Assembly (NCBI GenBank): GCA_938028725.1
Contig: CALIMH010000013.1
Location: 62,001 to 126,000, forward strand
DNA length: 64,000 bases
DNA from: an uncultured Anaerolineae bacterium
GTDB taxonomy: Bacteria > Chloroflexota > Anaerolineae > J036 > Brachytrichaceae
Direction of reading: 5' to 3'
In this document: piece after piece, positions 31,739 through 39,787 of the stretch
Numbering within the stretch: position 1 is the stretch's first letter
Layout of the letters: every line of letters starts with the position of its first letter
Notes under the pieces: model-generated
Told to the model about the DNA's origin: nothing
Database searches by the model: none
The model's input: only the letters and a program-made list of their open reading frames with translations
Program-made: the position numbers and the translations under genes

Positions 31739-32368
31739 ATGGAAGCCGAGCACGAAGCCGACCTGATCCGACAAGCCCAGCGCGGCAGCGTGAGCGCCTT
31801 CAACGAGCTGGTGCTGCGCTACGAGGCGCTGTTGTTCAACGTGGCGCTGCGCATCCTCGGTGATGCGGCTGCTGCGGCTGAGGCTGCCCAGGAGGCCTTT
31901 CTCTCGGCGTTCACGCACATCACGGATTTTCACGGTGGCTCGTTCAAGCATTGGCTGCTGCGCATCGTCACCAACGCTTGCTACAACGCGCTGCGCTACA
32001 CCCAACGTCGCCCAGCCCTCTCGCTGGATCAGCCGCTCGGCGAGGACTCCGCAGAGACGCTGGGCGATGTGACACCGGCACCGGGCGAGACGCCGGAGGA
32101 GGTTGCGCTGCGCCACGATTTGGGGCGCTTGATCGCCCAGGCGGTGTTGGCGCTGCCGGTCGAGCAGCGAGTGGTGTTAGTCCTGTGCGATGTGCACGGT
32201 TTCAGCTATGAGGACGTGGCCGAGATCACGCGCACGGCGCTGGGGACGGTGAAGAGCCGCCTCAGCCGTGCGCGGGCCAAGCTGCGCGACAAGTTGCTGG
32301 CCGAGGCGGAACTTCTGGAAAGTGGGATGCGTCTGGAACATGAGCGAGGAGACGCCAACAGTGTTTGA
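31739..32368 (+). CDS. ECF-type RNA polymerase sigma factor
   Basis: Sigma-70 family factor of the ECF group, 209 residues. Region 2 lies at about 10-85 with RYEALLFNVALRILGD and AEAAQEAFLSAF, and region 4 at about 135-190 with LPVEQRVVLVLCDVHGFSYEDVAEI and the recognition helix GTVKSRLSRARAKL. An extracytoplasmic stress role is typical. The downstream gene overlaps it by 29 nt and encodes a likely membrane anti-sigma factor, so the two are translationally coupled. The target promoter is unknown; I did not find a matching autoregulatory element. Confidence 0.92.
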   Translation: MEAEHEADLIRQAQRGSVSAFNELVLRYEALLFNVALRILGDAAAAAEAAQEAFLSAFTHITDFHGGSFKHWLLRIVTNACYNALRYTQRRPALSLDQPLGEDSAETLGDVTPAPGETPEEVALRHDLGRLIAQAVLALPVEQRVVLVLCDVHGFSYEDVAEITRTALGTVKSRLSRARAKLRDKLLAEAELLESGMRLEHERGDANSV

Positions 32369-32945
32369 TGCCGACGACGCGCTGATCTCCGCCTGGGTAG
32401 ATGGGCGGCTCAGCGAGGCTGAACGGGCTGGGTTTGAGGCGCGTCTGAGCCGTGAGCCGGAGCTGCGCCGCCGCGCGCTGGCCACGCGCGTGGTGGTGCA
32501 ACAGGCGCGCCGTTTGCCGCAGGTCGCGCCGCCGCGCCACTTCTTCATTCAGCCAACGGCAGCTGCGCAACCAAAGCCTGATGCACCCACCCCACGCCGC
32601 TCGGCGCAGCGCTTCATGCGCTGGGCTGCGGCGCTGATGGCGGCGGCGTTTGTCTCGCTGCTGATGGTGGACGCCCTCCGCCCGTACGAAACGCTGCCGC
32701 CGGCCCAACCAGCTATGCTCGTCCAGCCAATGGCCACTCCGCCTGAGGCGTCGCTGCCGGACGCGCAGGAGCGGGGAGGAGCTGCCGAGCCGTCCATGCA
32801 GGCGTTGGCTGCGCCGAAGGAGGCGCAAACAGCGCCTACGATGCCACCCCCAGCGGCACCCGCGCCGCTCCATCCGCTGCGGGTGGGGGCCGGCTTGGCG
32901 TTGGCCTTGGCGCTGGTGCTGACCCTGTTGGCCTGGCGTCGTTAG
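32340..32945 (+). CDS. Putative membrane anti-sigma factor
   Basis: Protein of 201 residues. The N-terminal part DDALISAWVDGRLSEAERAG, then RLSREPELRRR, matches the zinc-less anti-sigma (RseA/RsiW-like) start in which a short acidic helix binds the sigma factor. One membrane helix lies near 100-118 (WAAALMAAAFVSLLMV), then a proline/alanine-rich extracytoplasmic segment, and a second hydrophobic helix ends the protein (GAGLALALALVLTLLAW). The HxxxCxxC zinc motif is absent. The start lies inside the sigma gene, and the stop interlocks with the convergent permease gene in TTAG. Confidence 0.78.
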   Translation: MSEETPTVFDADDALISAWVDGRLSEAERAGFEARLSREPELRRRALATRVVVQQARRLPQVAPPRHFFIQPTAAAQPKPDAPTPRRSAQRFMRWAAALMAAAFVSLLMVDALRPYETLPPAQPAMLVQPMATPPEASLPDAQERGGAAEPSMQALAAPKEAQTAPTMPPPAAPAPLHPLRVGAGLALALALVLTLLAWRR

Positions 32946-33814
32946 CCTTTCAGGCTGCCGGCCAGCAGGCCGCGCAGGAAGTAACGCCCGAGGAAGATGT
33001 AAACAAGCAGCGTGGGCAACGCCACGATCAGCGCGCCGGCCATTTGCACGTTCCACTGCGTGAATTGGCTGCCCGACATGTTCTGCAGCGTCACCGTCAC
33101 TGGCCGAATGCGCGGCTCGTTGGTGATGATAAGCCCAAACAGAAACTCGTTCCAGATCGAGGTAAATTGCCAGATCGCAGCCACCACGAATCCCGGCGCC
33201 GACAGCGGCAGGATGATGTGGCGGTACACCCTGAAGAACCCTGCGCCGTCAATTTGGCTGGCCTCCACCAGCTCACTGGGCACGCTCGCGTAGTAGTTGC
33301 GGAAGATCAGCGTGGTGATCGGGATGCCATACACGATGTGCGTCAGCGCCAGCCCTTGCAACGTCCCATACAGCCCTAGCGCGCTCAACACCTGCACCAG
33401 CGGCACGAGGATGCTCTGGTAGGGGATGAACATGCCAAACAGGATCAGGGTGAAGAGCGTCTCGCTGCCGGGGAACTTCCACTTGGAGAGCACGTAGCCG
33501 TTGAGTGAACCCAGCAAACACGAAATCACGGTGGCCGGGATCACCATCAGCACGCTGTTCAGGAAGCTGCTGCGCATGCCGGTGGTGCCCTGGCCGCCGT
33601 TCCAGGCTCGGTTGAAACTCTCCAAGCTGAGCTGGGTGGGCCAATCCCACATGCGGTTTAAGCTGACCTCGCTGAAGTCTTTGAACGAGGTGATCACCAG
33701 CAGATAGACGGGCAGCACAAAGAAAGCCACCAGCGCGATCATCACGGCGTAGAGCAGCGCGCGCGAGAGGCGCAGGCGCAGACGGGGTCGCGAGAGCGAA
33801 GCGCCGGCCATCAC
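32942..33814 (-). CDS. Sugar ABC transporter permease, MalG/LacG type
   Basis: Binding-protein-dependent permease of 290 residues with six predicted helices. The EAA motif that contacts the ATPase is ELVEASQIDGAGFFRVYRHI, followed by LPLSAPGFVV. The extracytoplasmic loop after helix 1 (FKDFSEVSLNRMWDWP) and the C-terminal GRYFLRGLLAGSLKG are typical of CUT1 importers. It pairs with the permease just upstream, overlapping it by 4 nt (ATGA). No ATPase is encoded here; CUT1 systems commonly share a distant MsmK-like ATPase. Substrate unknown, probably an oligosaccharide. Confidence 0.93.
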   Translation of the reverse strand: MMAGASLSRPRLRLRLSRALLYAVMIALVAFFVLPVYLLVITSFKDFSEVSLNRMWDWPTQLSLESFNRAWNGGQGTTGMRSSFLNSVLMVIPATVISCLLGSLNGYVLSKWKFPGSETLFTLILFGMFIPYQSILVPLVQVLSALGLYGTLQGLALTHIVYGIPITTLIFRNYYASVPSELVEASQIDGAGFFRVYRHIILPLSAPGFVVAAIWQFTSIWNEFLFGLIITNEPRIRPVTVTLQNMSGSQFTQWNVQMAGALIVALPTLLVYIFLGRYFLRGLLAGSLKG

Positions 33815-34806
33815 TCACCCACCTCCTGCGCCCTGCGGTTGTAGCGCAGATACGGCACCACCAGCACGCTCACCACCAGCAGCAGGATGGTGGCGACTGC
33901 GGCGGCCTCGGCCGTGTTGAATTGGCTGAAGCGCAGCTCATACATGTAGAGGCTGGGCAGCTCCGTGCGATTGCCCGGCCCGCCACCAGTCATCGTCATC
34001 ACCAGGTCGAACGTCTTCAGTGAGATGTGGGTCAGCACGATGATCGCGCTGAGGGTGATCGGCCTGAGCAGTGGCAACACGATGTAGCGAAAAACTTGAA
34101 ACTCGCTGGCGCCGTCCACGCGGGCGGCCTCGCGCAGCTCCTCGGGTATGCCGCGCAGGGCGGCCAGATACATTGCCATGCAAAACCCCGACATTTGCCA
34201 CACCGCAGCTACCACAACCGGCACGATCGCCAGCGGCACGAGCAGCCGTGTCTTCAACCAGCTCACCTCCACATTCGGCCAGATGGTGGTGTCGGCAATC
34301 CAGCGGCCCTCCAAGAACTTGAGGCCGAGCTGGTCGAAGAGTAGATTGAGACCGGTCGGCTCCAGGTCGCCCGGCGTGAACAACCATCGCCACGCCACGC
34401 CGGTGACGATGAAGGACAGCGCCATGGGGAAGAGATACACAGACCGGAAGAACGATTCGCCCTTCACGCGCGAGTCCACCAGCAGCGCTAACAACAGGCC
34501 AAACACCAAGCACGCGCTGAGAAAAAGCGCCGTGAAGACCAACAGGTTGCGGATGTTGTCCTGGAAGCGGCGCTGGCTGAGCAGCGTGATGTAGTGCTCT
34601 AGCCCGGCAAAGGACAAGTCCACCCGCGCGGTGGTGTAGTTGGACATGGAGACGTAGGCCGTGTAGCCGATGAAGCCATAGACAAACACGGCGATGGCGA
34701 TCAACGACGGCAAGACCATGAGAAACGCGACGACGTGATCGCGCTTGAGCCGGCGGCGTTGCTTGCGCGCCACGCGCATCGTGGCAATGCTCGGAACGGA
34801 AGTCAT
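33811..34806 (-). CDS. Sugar ABC transporter permease, MalF/LacF type
   Basis: Permease of 331 residues with six helices and a basic N-terminal tail (RKQRRRLKRD). The EAA loop reads ELREAARVDGASEFQVFRYI and is followed by LPLLRP. A long loop around 130-165 (ending EGRWIADTTIWPNVEVSW) is the kind of insertion seen in MalF relatives. The protein forms the transport pore with the MalG-type subunit next to it. The gene is separated from its binding-protein gene by 78 nt that hold a perfect hairpin, probably lowering expression of the permeases relative to the binding protein. Confidence 0.92.
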   Translation of the reverse strand: MTSVPSIATMRVARKQRRRLKRDHVVAFLMVLPSLIAIAVFVYGFIGYTAYVSMSNYTTARVDLSFAGLEHYITLLSQRRFQDNIRNLLVFTALFLSACLVFGLLLALLVDSRVKGESFFRSVYLFPMALSFIVTGVAWRWLFTPGDLEPTGLNLLFDQLGLKFLEGRWIADTTIWPNVEVSWLKTRLLVPLAIVPVVVAAVWQMSGFCMAMYLAALRGIPEELREAARVDGASEFQVFRYIVLPLLRPITLSAIIVLTHISLKTFDLVMTMTGGGPGNRTELPSLYMYELRFSQFNTAEAAAVATILLLVVSVLVVPYLRYNRRAQEVGE

Positions 34807-34820
34807 CCCGCAAAAGTGTA

Positions 34821-34847
34821 GGTGGAGACGCCCCTCGCGTCTCCACC
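34821..34847 (-). terminator. Intercistronic hairpin in the sugar ABC operon
   Basis: Perfect 11-bp inverted repeat GGTGGAGACGC/GCGTCTCCACC around a 5-nt loop, between the binding-protein stop and the permease start. It has no U-tract. It likely acts as a partial terminator or mRNA-stabilising 3' structure that raises the binding-protein to permease ratio. Confidence 0.7.
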
Positions 34848-34884
34848 TTGGCTGATTGTGTGGAACAGCGAAATGGGCGTGCGC

Positions 34885-36201
34885 TCAGCGGTTGTTGTCA
34901 GCCGCCGCTTCGCGCAGCGCTTCCAACGCGGCTTTCTCGTCCAAGTCGGCGGAGAACACCTCCAGGATGTTGTGGAACTTGGCCTGGTAGGCGTTGGTGG
35001 TGCTGGCACCGTGCGCCGGGCTGGGCGCGAGCTTCTTCGAGCCGAAGTCGGCGATGGAGGCCTTGAGGTAATCGTCATACAGCTTGAGGTCGGGGTCGGT
35101 GCGGGCCGGGATCGAGCCTTTCTTGGGGTTGAAGGCGTCCTGGCCCTCCTTGCTGCCGCACACTTTCAGCCAGCCGATCGCCTGCTCTGGGTTGGGTGCG
35201 CCTTTGGCTAAGCCAAAGCTGTCGCTCAGCCACATGAACGTGTCGGTGGTGCCAGGGGTGGGAGCCCAGCCGTAGTCTTGGTTGACCTTGAGACCTTTGC
35301 TGATGCCGAGGCCGTGCGCCCAGTCGCCCATGATGGTCATGGCGGCGCGGCCTTCGAGCACCTGGGTCATGGCATCGGCCCAGCCGAGCGCGGCGCGGTC
35401 GCTGTTGGCGTAGCTGAAGAGCTTCTTGAGCGTGAGCAGCGCCTGCTCGGCGCGGGGGTCTTTCCACATGGTGTCGGTGCCGTCCCAAAGCTTGATGTAG
35501 TCGTCCGCGCCGAACGTGGCCAGTAGGATGCTCTCAAAGGTGTGGGAGGCCTCGAACTTGTCCTTGCCGCCGACGGCGAAGGGCGTGATGCCAGCCTTTT
35601 TGAACTCCTCGGCCATGGCGAACAGCTCGTCCAGTGTGGCGGGTGGCTGCTTGGCGCCGATGCGCTCCATCAGTTTGGGGTTGTACCAGAGCACATTGGA
35701 GCGATGGATGTTGACCGGCACGGTCCAAATCTCGCCGTTGATCTTCAACTGCTCAAGCAGGAAGGGCGGCATCACCTTGTCGAAACCTTGCTCCTTGAAG
35801 AAATTGGTGAGCGGCTCCATTTGGCCGGCGTTGACGTAGGAGAGCGTCTCGCGGCCAGCGTGCACTTGCCAACTGTCGGGCGGTTGGCCGCCGGCCAAAC
35901 GGGTTTGCAACACTGCCTTGGCGTTGGTGCCGGCGCCGCCAGCGACGGTGGCGTTGACGATCTCCACGTCGGGATACAGAGACTTGTACACCTCGAACAT
36001 GGCGTTTAGGCCGTCGGCCTCTCCGCCGTTCGTCCACCAAGAGAAGATCTCCAGGCGTTTCTTGGCGGTCTGCGCGGGTTGGGCAGGTTGAGATGGCTGT
36101 GAGGCTTGCGGAGGCGTGGCACAGGCGGCCATGGCCATACCCGCAGCGCCCATACCGAAGAGTTTCAACGCTTGTCTGCGTGTAAATCGGGTTGTGCTCA
36201 T
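34885..36201 (-). CDS. Sugar ABC transporter substrate-binding lipoprotein
   Basis: Family 1 extracellular solute-binding protein, 438 residues. The signal sequence starts TTRFTRRQALKLFGMGAAGM with twin arginines and ends in a lipobox (MAMAAC), so it may be exported by Tat and lipidated. A short S/Q/P linker follows. The mature part has ALLTLKKLFSYANSDRAA and AMTIMGDWAHGLGI, usual for CUT1 sugar binders. I choose ATG 36201, preceded by GGAGGG, over the longer frame to 36282 that would extend across the Shine-Dalgarno. The promoter 72-100 nt upstream is clear. It is followed by two permease genes. Confidence 0.92.
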   Translation of the reverse strand: MSTTRFTRRQALKLFGMGAAGMAMAACATPPQASQPSQPAQPAQTAKKRLEIFSWWTNGGEADGLNAMFEVYKSLYPDVEIVNATVAGGAGTNAKAVLQTRLAGGQPPDSWQVHAGRETLSYVNAGQMEPLTNFFKEQGFDKVMPPFLLEQLKINGEIWTVPVNIHRSNVLWYNPKLMERIGAKQPPATLDELFAMAEEFKKAGITPFAVGGKDKFEASHTFESILLATFGADDYIKLWDGTDTMWKDPRAEQALLTLKKLFSYANSDRAALGWADAMTQVLEGRAAMTIMGDWAHGLGISKGLKVNQDYGWAPTPGTTDTFMWLSDSFGLAKGAPNPEQAIGWLKVCGSKEGQDAFNPKKGSIPARTDPDLKLYDDYLKASIADFGSKKLAPSPAHGASTTNAYQAKFHNILEVFSADLDEKAALEALREAAADNNR

Positions 36202-36272
36202 GGGTGATCCCTCCATCGCAGTGATGAGACGCTTGCCGTGCATAGGGTTGATGCCAGCAAGCAGTGGAGAAG

Positions 36273-36301
36273 AGTATAACAACGCTTGTTGTTTTGCGCA
36301 A
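36273..36301 (-). promoter_or_regulatory. Sigma-70-like promoter of the sugar ABC operon with inverted repeats
   Basis: On the minus strand TTGCGC (36296-36301) and TATACT (36273-36278) are separated by exactly 17 nt, the best promoter in the window. The spacer contains the inverted repeat AACAA-GCG-TTGTT and the -35 is part of TTGCGCAA, itself palindromic. Either could be an operator for a sugar-responsive repressor of the LacI type; no regulator gene is adjacent. Confidence 0.65.
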
Positions 36302-36493
36302 ATTGCAAGCGTCGTTTAGGGGCGATATGGCCGTGCCTCCAAGCGGCCGCGCTTTAGCGTGGAAACTTCCGCGAAGTGTAGCAAAGCGCAACGCATCCGA
36401 TGCGCGCTATCAGCCCAGCGTTGTCTCGCTGATGGGAGACGCGCCCTCGCACTCGCGCTGCAACTGGGGTGCGAAGCGGCGATGGGACAAACT

Positions 36494-36524
36494 CGCCACC
36501 CGCAGCGAGACGCTCGGGGTGGCG
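36494..36524 (-). terminator. Hairpin downstream of rnc
   Basis: CGCCACCC and GGGTGGCG form an 8-bp stem just after the rnc stop codon, with a further weak CGAG/CTCG pairing inside the loop. It is the likely end of the Nudix-efp-fabF-rnc operon. No U-tract. Confidence 0.5.
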
Positions 36525-36531
36525 CTGGTGG

Positions 36532-37212
36532 CTAGCCTTGAGCGGCGAGGGCCTCCAGCGCTTGGTGGGCGGCGGCTTGTTGCGCCTGTTGCTTGCTTGG
36601 CCCGCTACCGGTGGCAGCCAGTTTGTCGCCCAACCACACGGCGACGGTGAACGTGCGCGCAGGGCCTTGGGTCTCGGCCGTGAGCAGCTCGTAGCGGGGG
36701 GTGACGCCCAGCACGCGCTGGGACCACTCCTGCAGGCGGGTTTTAGGGTCGCGATCGGCGTGGGCGGCGAGGATGGCCGGCGCGGCCTCGGCCAATAGCG
36801 GCGCGATCAGGTCGCGCACAGCGGCAAGGCCCTGGTCCAGATAGAGCGCACCGAGCAGCGCCTCGAAGGCGTCGGCGAGGATGGTGGTGCGCTGGCGGCC
36901 GCCACTCTCAGCCTCGCCGCGGCCCAAGCGGAGGTGGTCGCCCAGGCAGAAGCGCTCGGCGAAGTGGGCCAATGCTTCAGCCCGCACGAGGGCGGCGCGA
37001 AGCGTGGTCCAGCGGCCCTCGCTCAGGTCGGGGAAATGTGTGTAAAGCCACTCTGCCACCACGAGGTCCAGCACGGCGTCGCCGAGGAACTCCAGGCCCT
37101 CGTTGTGGGGCTGGTCGGGGTGCTCGTTAGTGTAGGAGGCGTGAGTGAGCGCGCGGTGCAGGAGCGTGGCATCGTGGAAAGTGGGCAGTGGGAGCGGGCC
37201 GCGGCTACTCAT
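36532..37212 (-). CDS. rnc: Ribonuclease III
   Basis: RNase III, 226 residues, cutting double-stranded RNA in rRNA and mRNA processing. The catalytic signature is HNEGLEFLGDAVLDLVVAEW with the metal-binding glutamate and aspartate, and the second acidic site is in ILADAFEALLGALYLDQG. The dsRNA-binding domain runs from about 150 (DPKTRLQEWSQ) to the end and has the SKQQAQQAAAHQALEAL helix. The start ATG 37212 overlaps the fabF stop by 8 nt (ATGAGTAG), indicating coupling. The gene is the last of its operon. fabF-rnc adjacency is common, though usually with acpP before them. Confidence 0.95.
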   Translation of the reverse strand: MSSRGPLPLPTFHDATLLHRALTHASYTNEHPDQPHNEGLEFLGDAVLDLVVAEWLYTHFPDLSEGRWTTLRAALVRAEALAHFAERFCLGDHLRLGRGEAESGGRQRTTILADAFEALLGALYLDQGLAAVRDLIAPLLAEAAPAILAAHADRDPKTRLQEWSQRVLGVTPRYELLTAETQGPARTFTVAVWLGDKLAATGSGPSKQQAQQAAAHQALEALAAQG

Positions 37213-38449
37213 AGCGGCCAAAGATCAACACGCTGTTGTGCCCGCCGAAGCCGAACGAATTGTTCATGGCATAGCGCACGCGGTGGGCGCGGGCCTCACG
37301 CGGCACGTAGTCCAGGTCGCACAAGGGGTCTGGCTCGGTGAGGTTGATGGTGGAGGGCACGACGCCATGAAGGATGGCGTAGATGCACACGGCGGCCTCC
37401 AGCGCGCCGGTGGCGCCCATCATGTGGCCGGTCATGCTCTTGGTGCTGCTGATCGGGATGCGATAGGCGTAATCGCCGAAGACAGCCTTGATCGCCTGTG
37501 TCTCGGCGATGTCGTTGAGCGGGGTGGCAGTGCCATGAGCGTTGATGTAGTCAATGGCCTGGGGCTGCAGGCCGGCGTTGTCGAGCGCGCGGCGCATGGC
37601 CCGCGCGGCGCCCACGCCGCCCTCGGCCGGCGCGATCACGTGGAAAGCATCGGTGGTTTGGCCGTAGCCGAGCACCTCGGCGAGGATGGCCGCGCCGCGC
37701 TGGCGGGCGAACGCTTCATCCTCCAACACCATCACGCACGCGCCTTCACCCATCACCACGCCGTCACGATGTTTGTCGAAGGGGCGGGGGGAGGTGCAGG
37801 GGATGGTGTTGTTGTGGCTGAGCGCGCCGAGGCGGTCGAAGCCGGCCATACCGAGGATGCTGACGGTGGCGTCGGCACCGCCCGCAATCATCACCTTGGC
37901 GACGCCGCGACGGATCAGCTCGCTGGCTTGGCCGATGCTGTCGTTGCTGGTGGCGCAGGCCGAAGCCGGCGAGTAGGATGGCCCGCGCGCGCCGAGGTCG
38001 ATCGCCACCAAGCCGGCTGCGCCGTTGCTCATGATCATGGGGATGGCGAAGGGGTTGATGCGACGTGGTCCTTGCTCCTTGAGCACATCGTACTGCGCCA
38101 GCATCGTGTTGAAGCCGCCCACCGACGAGCCTATCACCACGCCCACGTCATCAGCTAAGTCATCGGTGATGTGCAGGTTGGCCTGTGCGACGGCTTGGCG
38201 CGCCGCCACCAGCGCATACTGCTCGAACAGGTCCATGCGGCGCAGCTCTTTCGGGTCAATCTGGTCGGAGGGGTCGAAGCCCTTCACCTCACATGCCACA
38301 TGCACCGGCAGGCTGCTGGAGTCAAAGCGAGTGATCGGGGCGACAGCTGAGCGCCCTTCCAGCATCGCCTGCCATGTGCTCTCCATGGTCAGCCCTAGAG
38401 GGGTGACCGCGCCGATGCCAGTGACGACGACTCTGCGGCCTTGTGGCAT
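37205..38449 (-). CDS. fabF: 3-oxoacyl-ACP synthase II
   Basis: Beta-ketoacyl-ACP synthase II, 414 residues, elongating acyl-ACP with malonyl-ACP. The catalytic cysteine lies in SPASACATSNDSIG, the two histidines in NAHGTAT and SMTGHMMGATG, and the C-terminal glycine loop NNSFGFGGHNSV is intact. Length is standard (410-415). The order efp-fabF-rnc, with a 7-nt gap after efp and an overlap with rnc, suggests growth-linked coexpression. No acpP or fabG gene is next to it. Confidence 0.96.
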   Translation of the reverse strand: MPQGRRVVVTGIGAVTPLGLTMESTWQAMLEGRSAVAPITRFDSSSLPVHVACEVKGFDPSDQIDPKELRRMDLFEQYALVAARQAVAQANLHITDDLADDVGVVIGSSVGGFNTMLAQYDVLKEQGPRRINPFAIPMIMSNGAAGLVAIDLGARGPSYSPASACATSNDSIGQASELIRRGVAKVMIAGGADATVSILGMAGFDRLGALSHNNTIPCTSPRPFDKHRDGVVMGEGACVMVLEDEAFARQRGAAILAEVLGYGQTTDAFHVIAPAEGGVGAARAMRRALDNAGLQPQAIDYINAHGTATPLNDIAETQAIKAVFGDYAYRIPISSTKSMTGHMMGATGALEAAVCIYAILHGVVPSTINLTEPDPLCDLDYVPREARAHRVRYAMNNSFGFGGHNSVLIFGRYE

Positions 38450-38456
38450 GGGCAGC

Positions 38457-39023
38457 TCACTCCTTCACGCGCTCGATGTATTCGCCTGTGCGTGTGTCAA
38501 TCTTCAGCACATCGCCCTCTTTGATGAACGCAGGCACCTGGATGACTGCGCCGGTCTCCAGCGTGACGTTCTTCATCACGTTGGTGGCGGTGTCGCCGCG
38601 CACGGCCACCTCCGCCGAAGTCACCTTGAGGTTGACGAAGGTGGGCAATTCCACGCCGGCGATGTGGCTGCCGTCCAAGACGAGCAGGTTCACAGTGTCG
38701 TTCTCACGCAGGAACTGCACGGCGTCACCGACGGCGTCCTCGCTCAGCTCCACTTGCTCGAAAGTCTCGGTGTCCATGAAGTGGAAGATGTTGCCGTCGC
38801 GGTAGAGGAACTGGGCGGGCCGCAGCTCGGATTGCACGATGTCGATGTTGTCGCCGGCGCGCACGCGGTCTTCGATGACTTTGCCGTTGTAGATGTTCTT
38901 CAGCTTCATGCGCACCATCGCGCGCCAGTTGCCAGGAGCGAGGTGCTGATACTCCAGCACGCGCCACACGTCGCCGTTATAACGGATCAAGATGCCTCTG
39001 CGCAGATCAGATGTGGTGGGCAT
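38457..39023 (-). CDS. efp: Translation elongation factor P
   Basis: EF-P, 188 residues, relieving ribosome stalling at polyproline. Three domains: KOW-like N-domain (1-65), a middle OB domain with FHFMDTETFEQVELSE, and a C-terminal OB domain ending IKEGDVLKIDTRTGEYIERV. The tip loop that is normally modified reads APGNWRA, with asparagine at position 32 where most bacteria carry the modified lysine or arginine. The PGNxxA loop is known from some EF-P subgroups. I start at ATG 39023 after an AGGTGAA element; the upstream extension is not conserved. It precedes fabF by 7 nt. Confidence 0.94.
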   Translation of the reverse strand: MPTTSDLRRGILIRYNGDVWRVLEYQHLAPGNWRAMVRMKLKNIYNGKVIEDRVRAGDNIDIVQSELRPAQFLYRDGNIFHFMDTETFEQVELSEDAVGDAVQFLRENDTVNLLVLDGSHIAGVELPTFVNLKVTSAEVAVRGDTATNVMKNVTLETGAVIQVPAFIKEGDVLKIDTRTGEYIERVKE

Positions 39024-39045
39024 ACGTTCACCTGTTCGATTCAAG

Positions 39046-39060
39046 CCGCTGCTTCAGCGG
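39046..39060 (-). terminator. Short hairpin overlapping the Nudix stop
   Basis: CCGCTG-CTT-CAGCGG is a perfect 6-bp stem that overlaps the stop codon of the Nudix gene just before efp. It may attenuate or stabilise the message; too short to be a strong terminator. Confidence 0.35.
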
Positions 39061-39722
39061 GTTTCGATTTTACACGTCTCCTCCAACAGCGCAGCAAACT
39101 CGCTGAGCAGCATAGCGGTTGCGCCCCACACTTCCCACGTATCGAAGCGCCAAGCCGGCACCTCCACCCAGCTATCCTCGTGCTCGAGCCAACGCCGCAC
39201 GTGGGTGCGCGCGGTCGGCTCGAGCAGCGCGCCGAGCGGCACGTGACAGATGGCAGTGACCTCGTTAGCAGGCGGGGCGAAGGTGGGCGCAGCGTGCAGC
39301 GAGGCCACGAACGGATGCACGACGAAGCGGCTGCTCGGCACGTAGAGCGGGCTGAGGGCGCCGAGCAACTCGGCAGCGCTTAAGTCGGCCCCCAGCTCCT
39401 CCTCGCCCTCGCGCAGCGCCGTGCGCGCCAAACTACCGTCGCGCGCTTCGAAGCGCCCCCCTGGCAGCGCGATTTGGCCGCCGTGGTGGGAGAGGCCGGC
39501 CGCGCGGCGGGTGAGCACAAAGTGGAGTTGGCCCTCGCGCGGGTAGAGCAACAGCAACACCGCCGCCTGCTGTTCCGGCGGCAGGCCAGACGGGATCAGC
39601 GCTGGGCGCCCTGGCGGTGCCATACGCGCATGCGCGATCGCCCCCGGCAGTGGCGTTCGGCGCAGCGCCGCTCGTACCTCCTCCAGCGTGAGGATGCGCA
39701 ACGCGGCGGGCTTGTGTGTCAC
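39054..39722 (-). CDS. Nudix hydrolase (CoA-diphosphatase-like)
   Basis: Nudix hydrolase of 222 residues. The Nudix box is GGRFEARDGSLARTALREGE followed by EELG, starting about residue 100, with the required REGEEE metal-binding helix. The preceding HHGGQIALPGG and the N-terminal helix ILTLEEVRAALRR resemble the CoA-pyrophosphatase group (NudL/NUDT7), which cleaves CoA to phosphopantetheine and 3',5'-ADP. Substrate is inferred. The frame is open to a TTG at 39764, but GTG 39722 is preferred because TACAAT ends 7 nt before it. It probably heads the operon with efp, fabF and rnc. Confidence 0.85.
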   Translation of the reverse strand: MTHKPAALRILTLEEVRAALRRTPLPGAIAHARMAPPGRPALIPSGLPPEQQAAVLLLLYPREGQLHFVLTRRAAGLSHHGGQIALPGGRFEARDGSLARTALREGEEELGADLSAAELLGALSPLYVPSSRFVVHPFVASLHAAPTFAPPANEVTAICHVPLGALLEPTARTHVRRWLEHEDSWVEVPAWRFDTWEVWGATAMLLSEFAALLEETCKIETR

Positions 39723-39729
39723 CTCTCCG

Positions 39730-39780
39730 ATTGTAACGAGGGCATGCGCGTCGCAGCGCCGCAACCGCTTATCGTATGCT
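39730..39780. promoter_or_regulatory. Back-to-back leaderless promoters of the Nudix and aminotransferase genes
   Basis: TACAAT on the minus strand (39730-39735) is 7 nt before GTG 39722. TATGCT on the plus strand (39775-39780) is 7 nt before ATG 39788. Neither gene has a Shine-Dalgarno site, so both mRNAs are predicted to start at or next to the start codon. Confidence 0.6.
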
Positions 39781-39787
39781 TCAGCCC

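Larger units (their letters stand above)
36202..36531. other. Intergenic region between the sugar transporter and rnc
   Basis: This 330-nt gap has no supportable gene; its open frames are GC-rich shadows. It holds the promoter and leader of the sugar-binding-protein gene (36202-36301) and a hairpin after rnc (36494-36524). The stretch 36302-36490 contains only weak short inverted repeats. Confidence 0.6.

Noticed and set aside
38025-39383. 452-codon plus-strand frame across fabF, efp and the Nudix gene
   Set aside because: It spans three well supported minus-strand genes, so it cannot be the coding strand.
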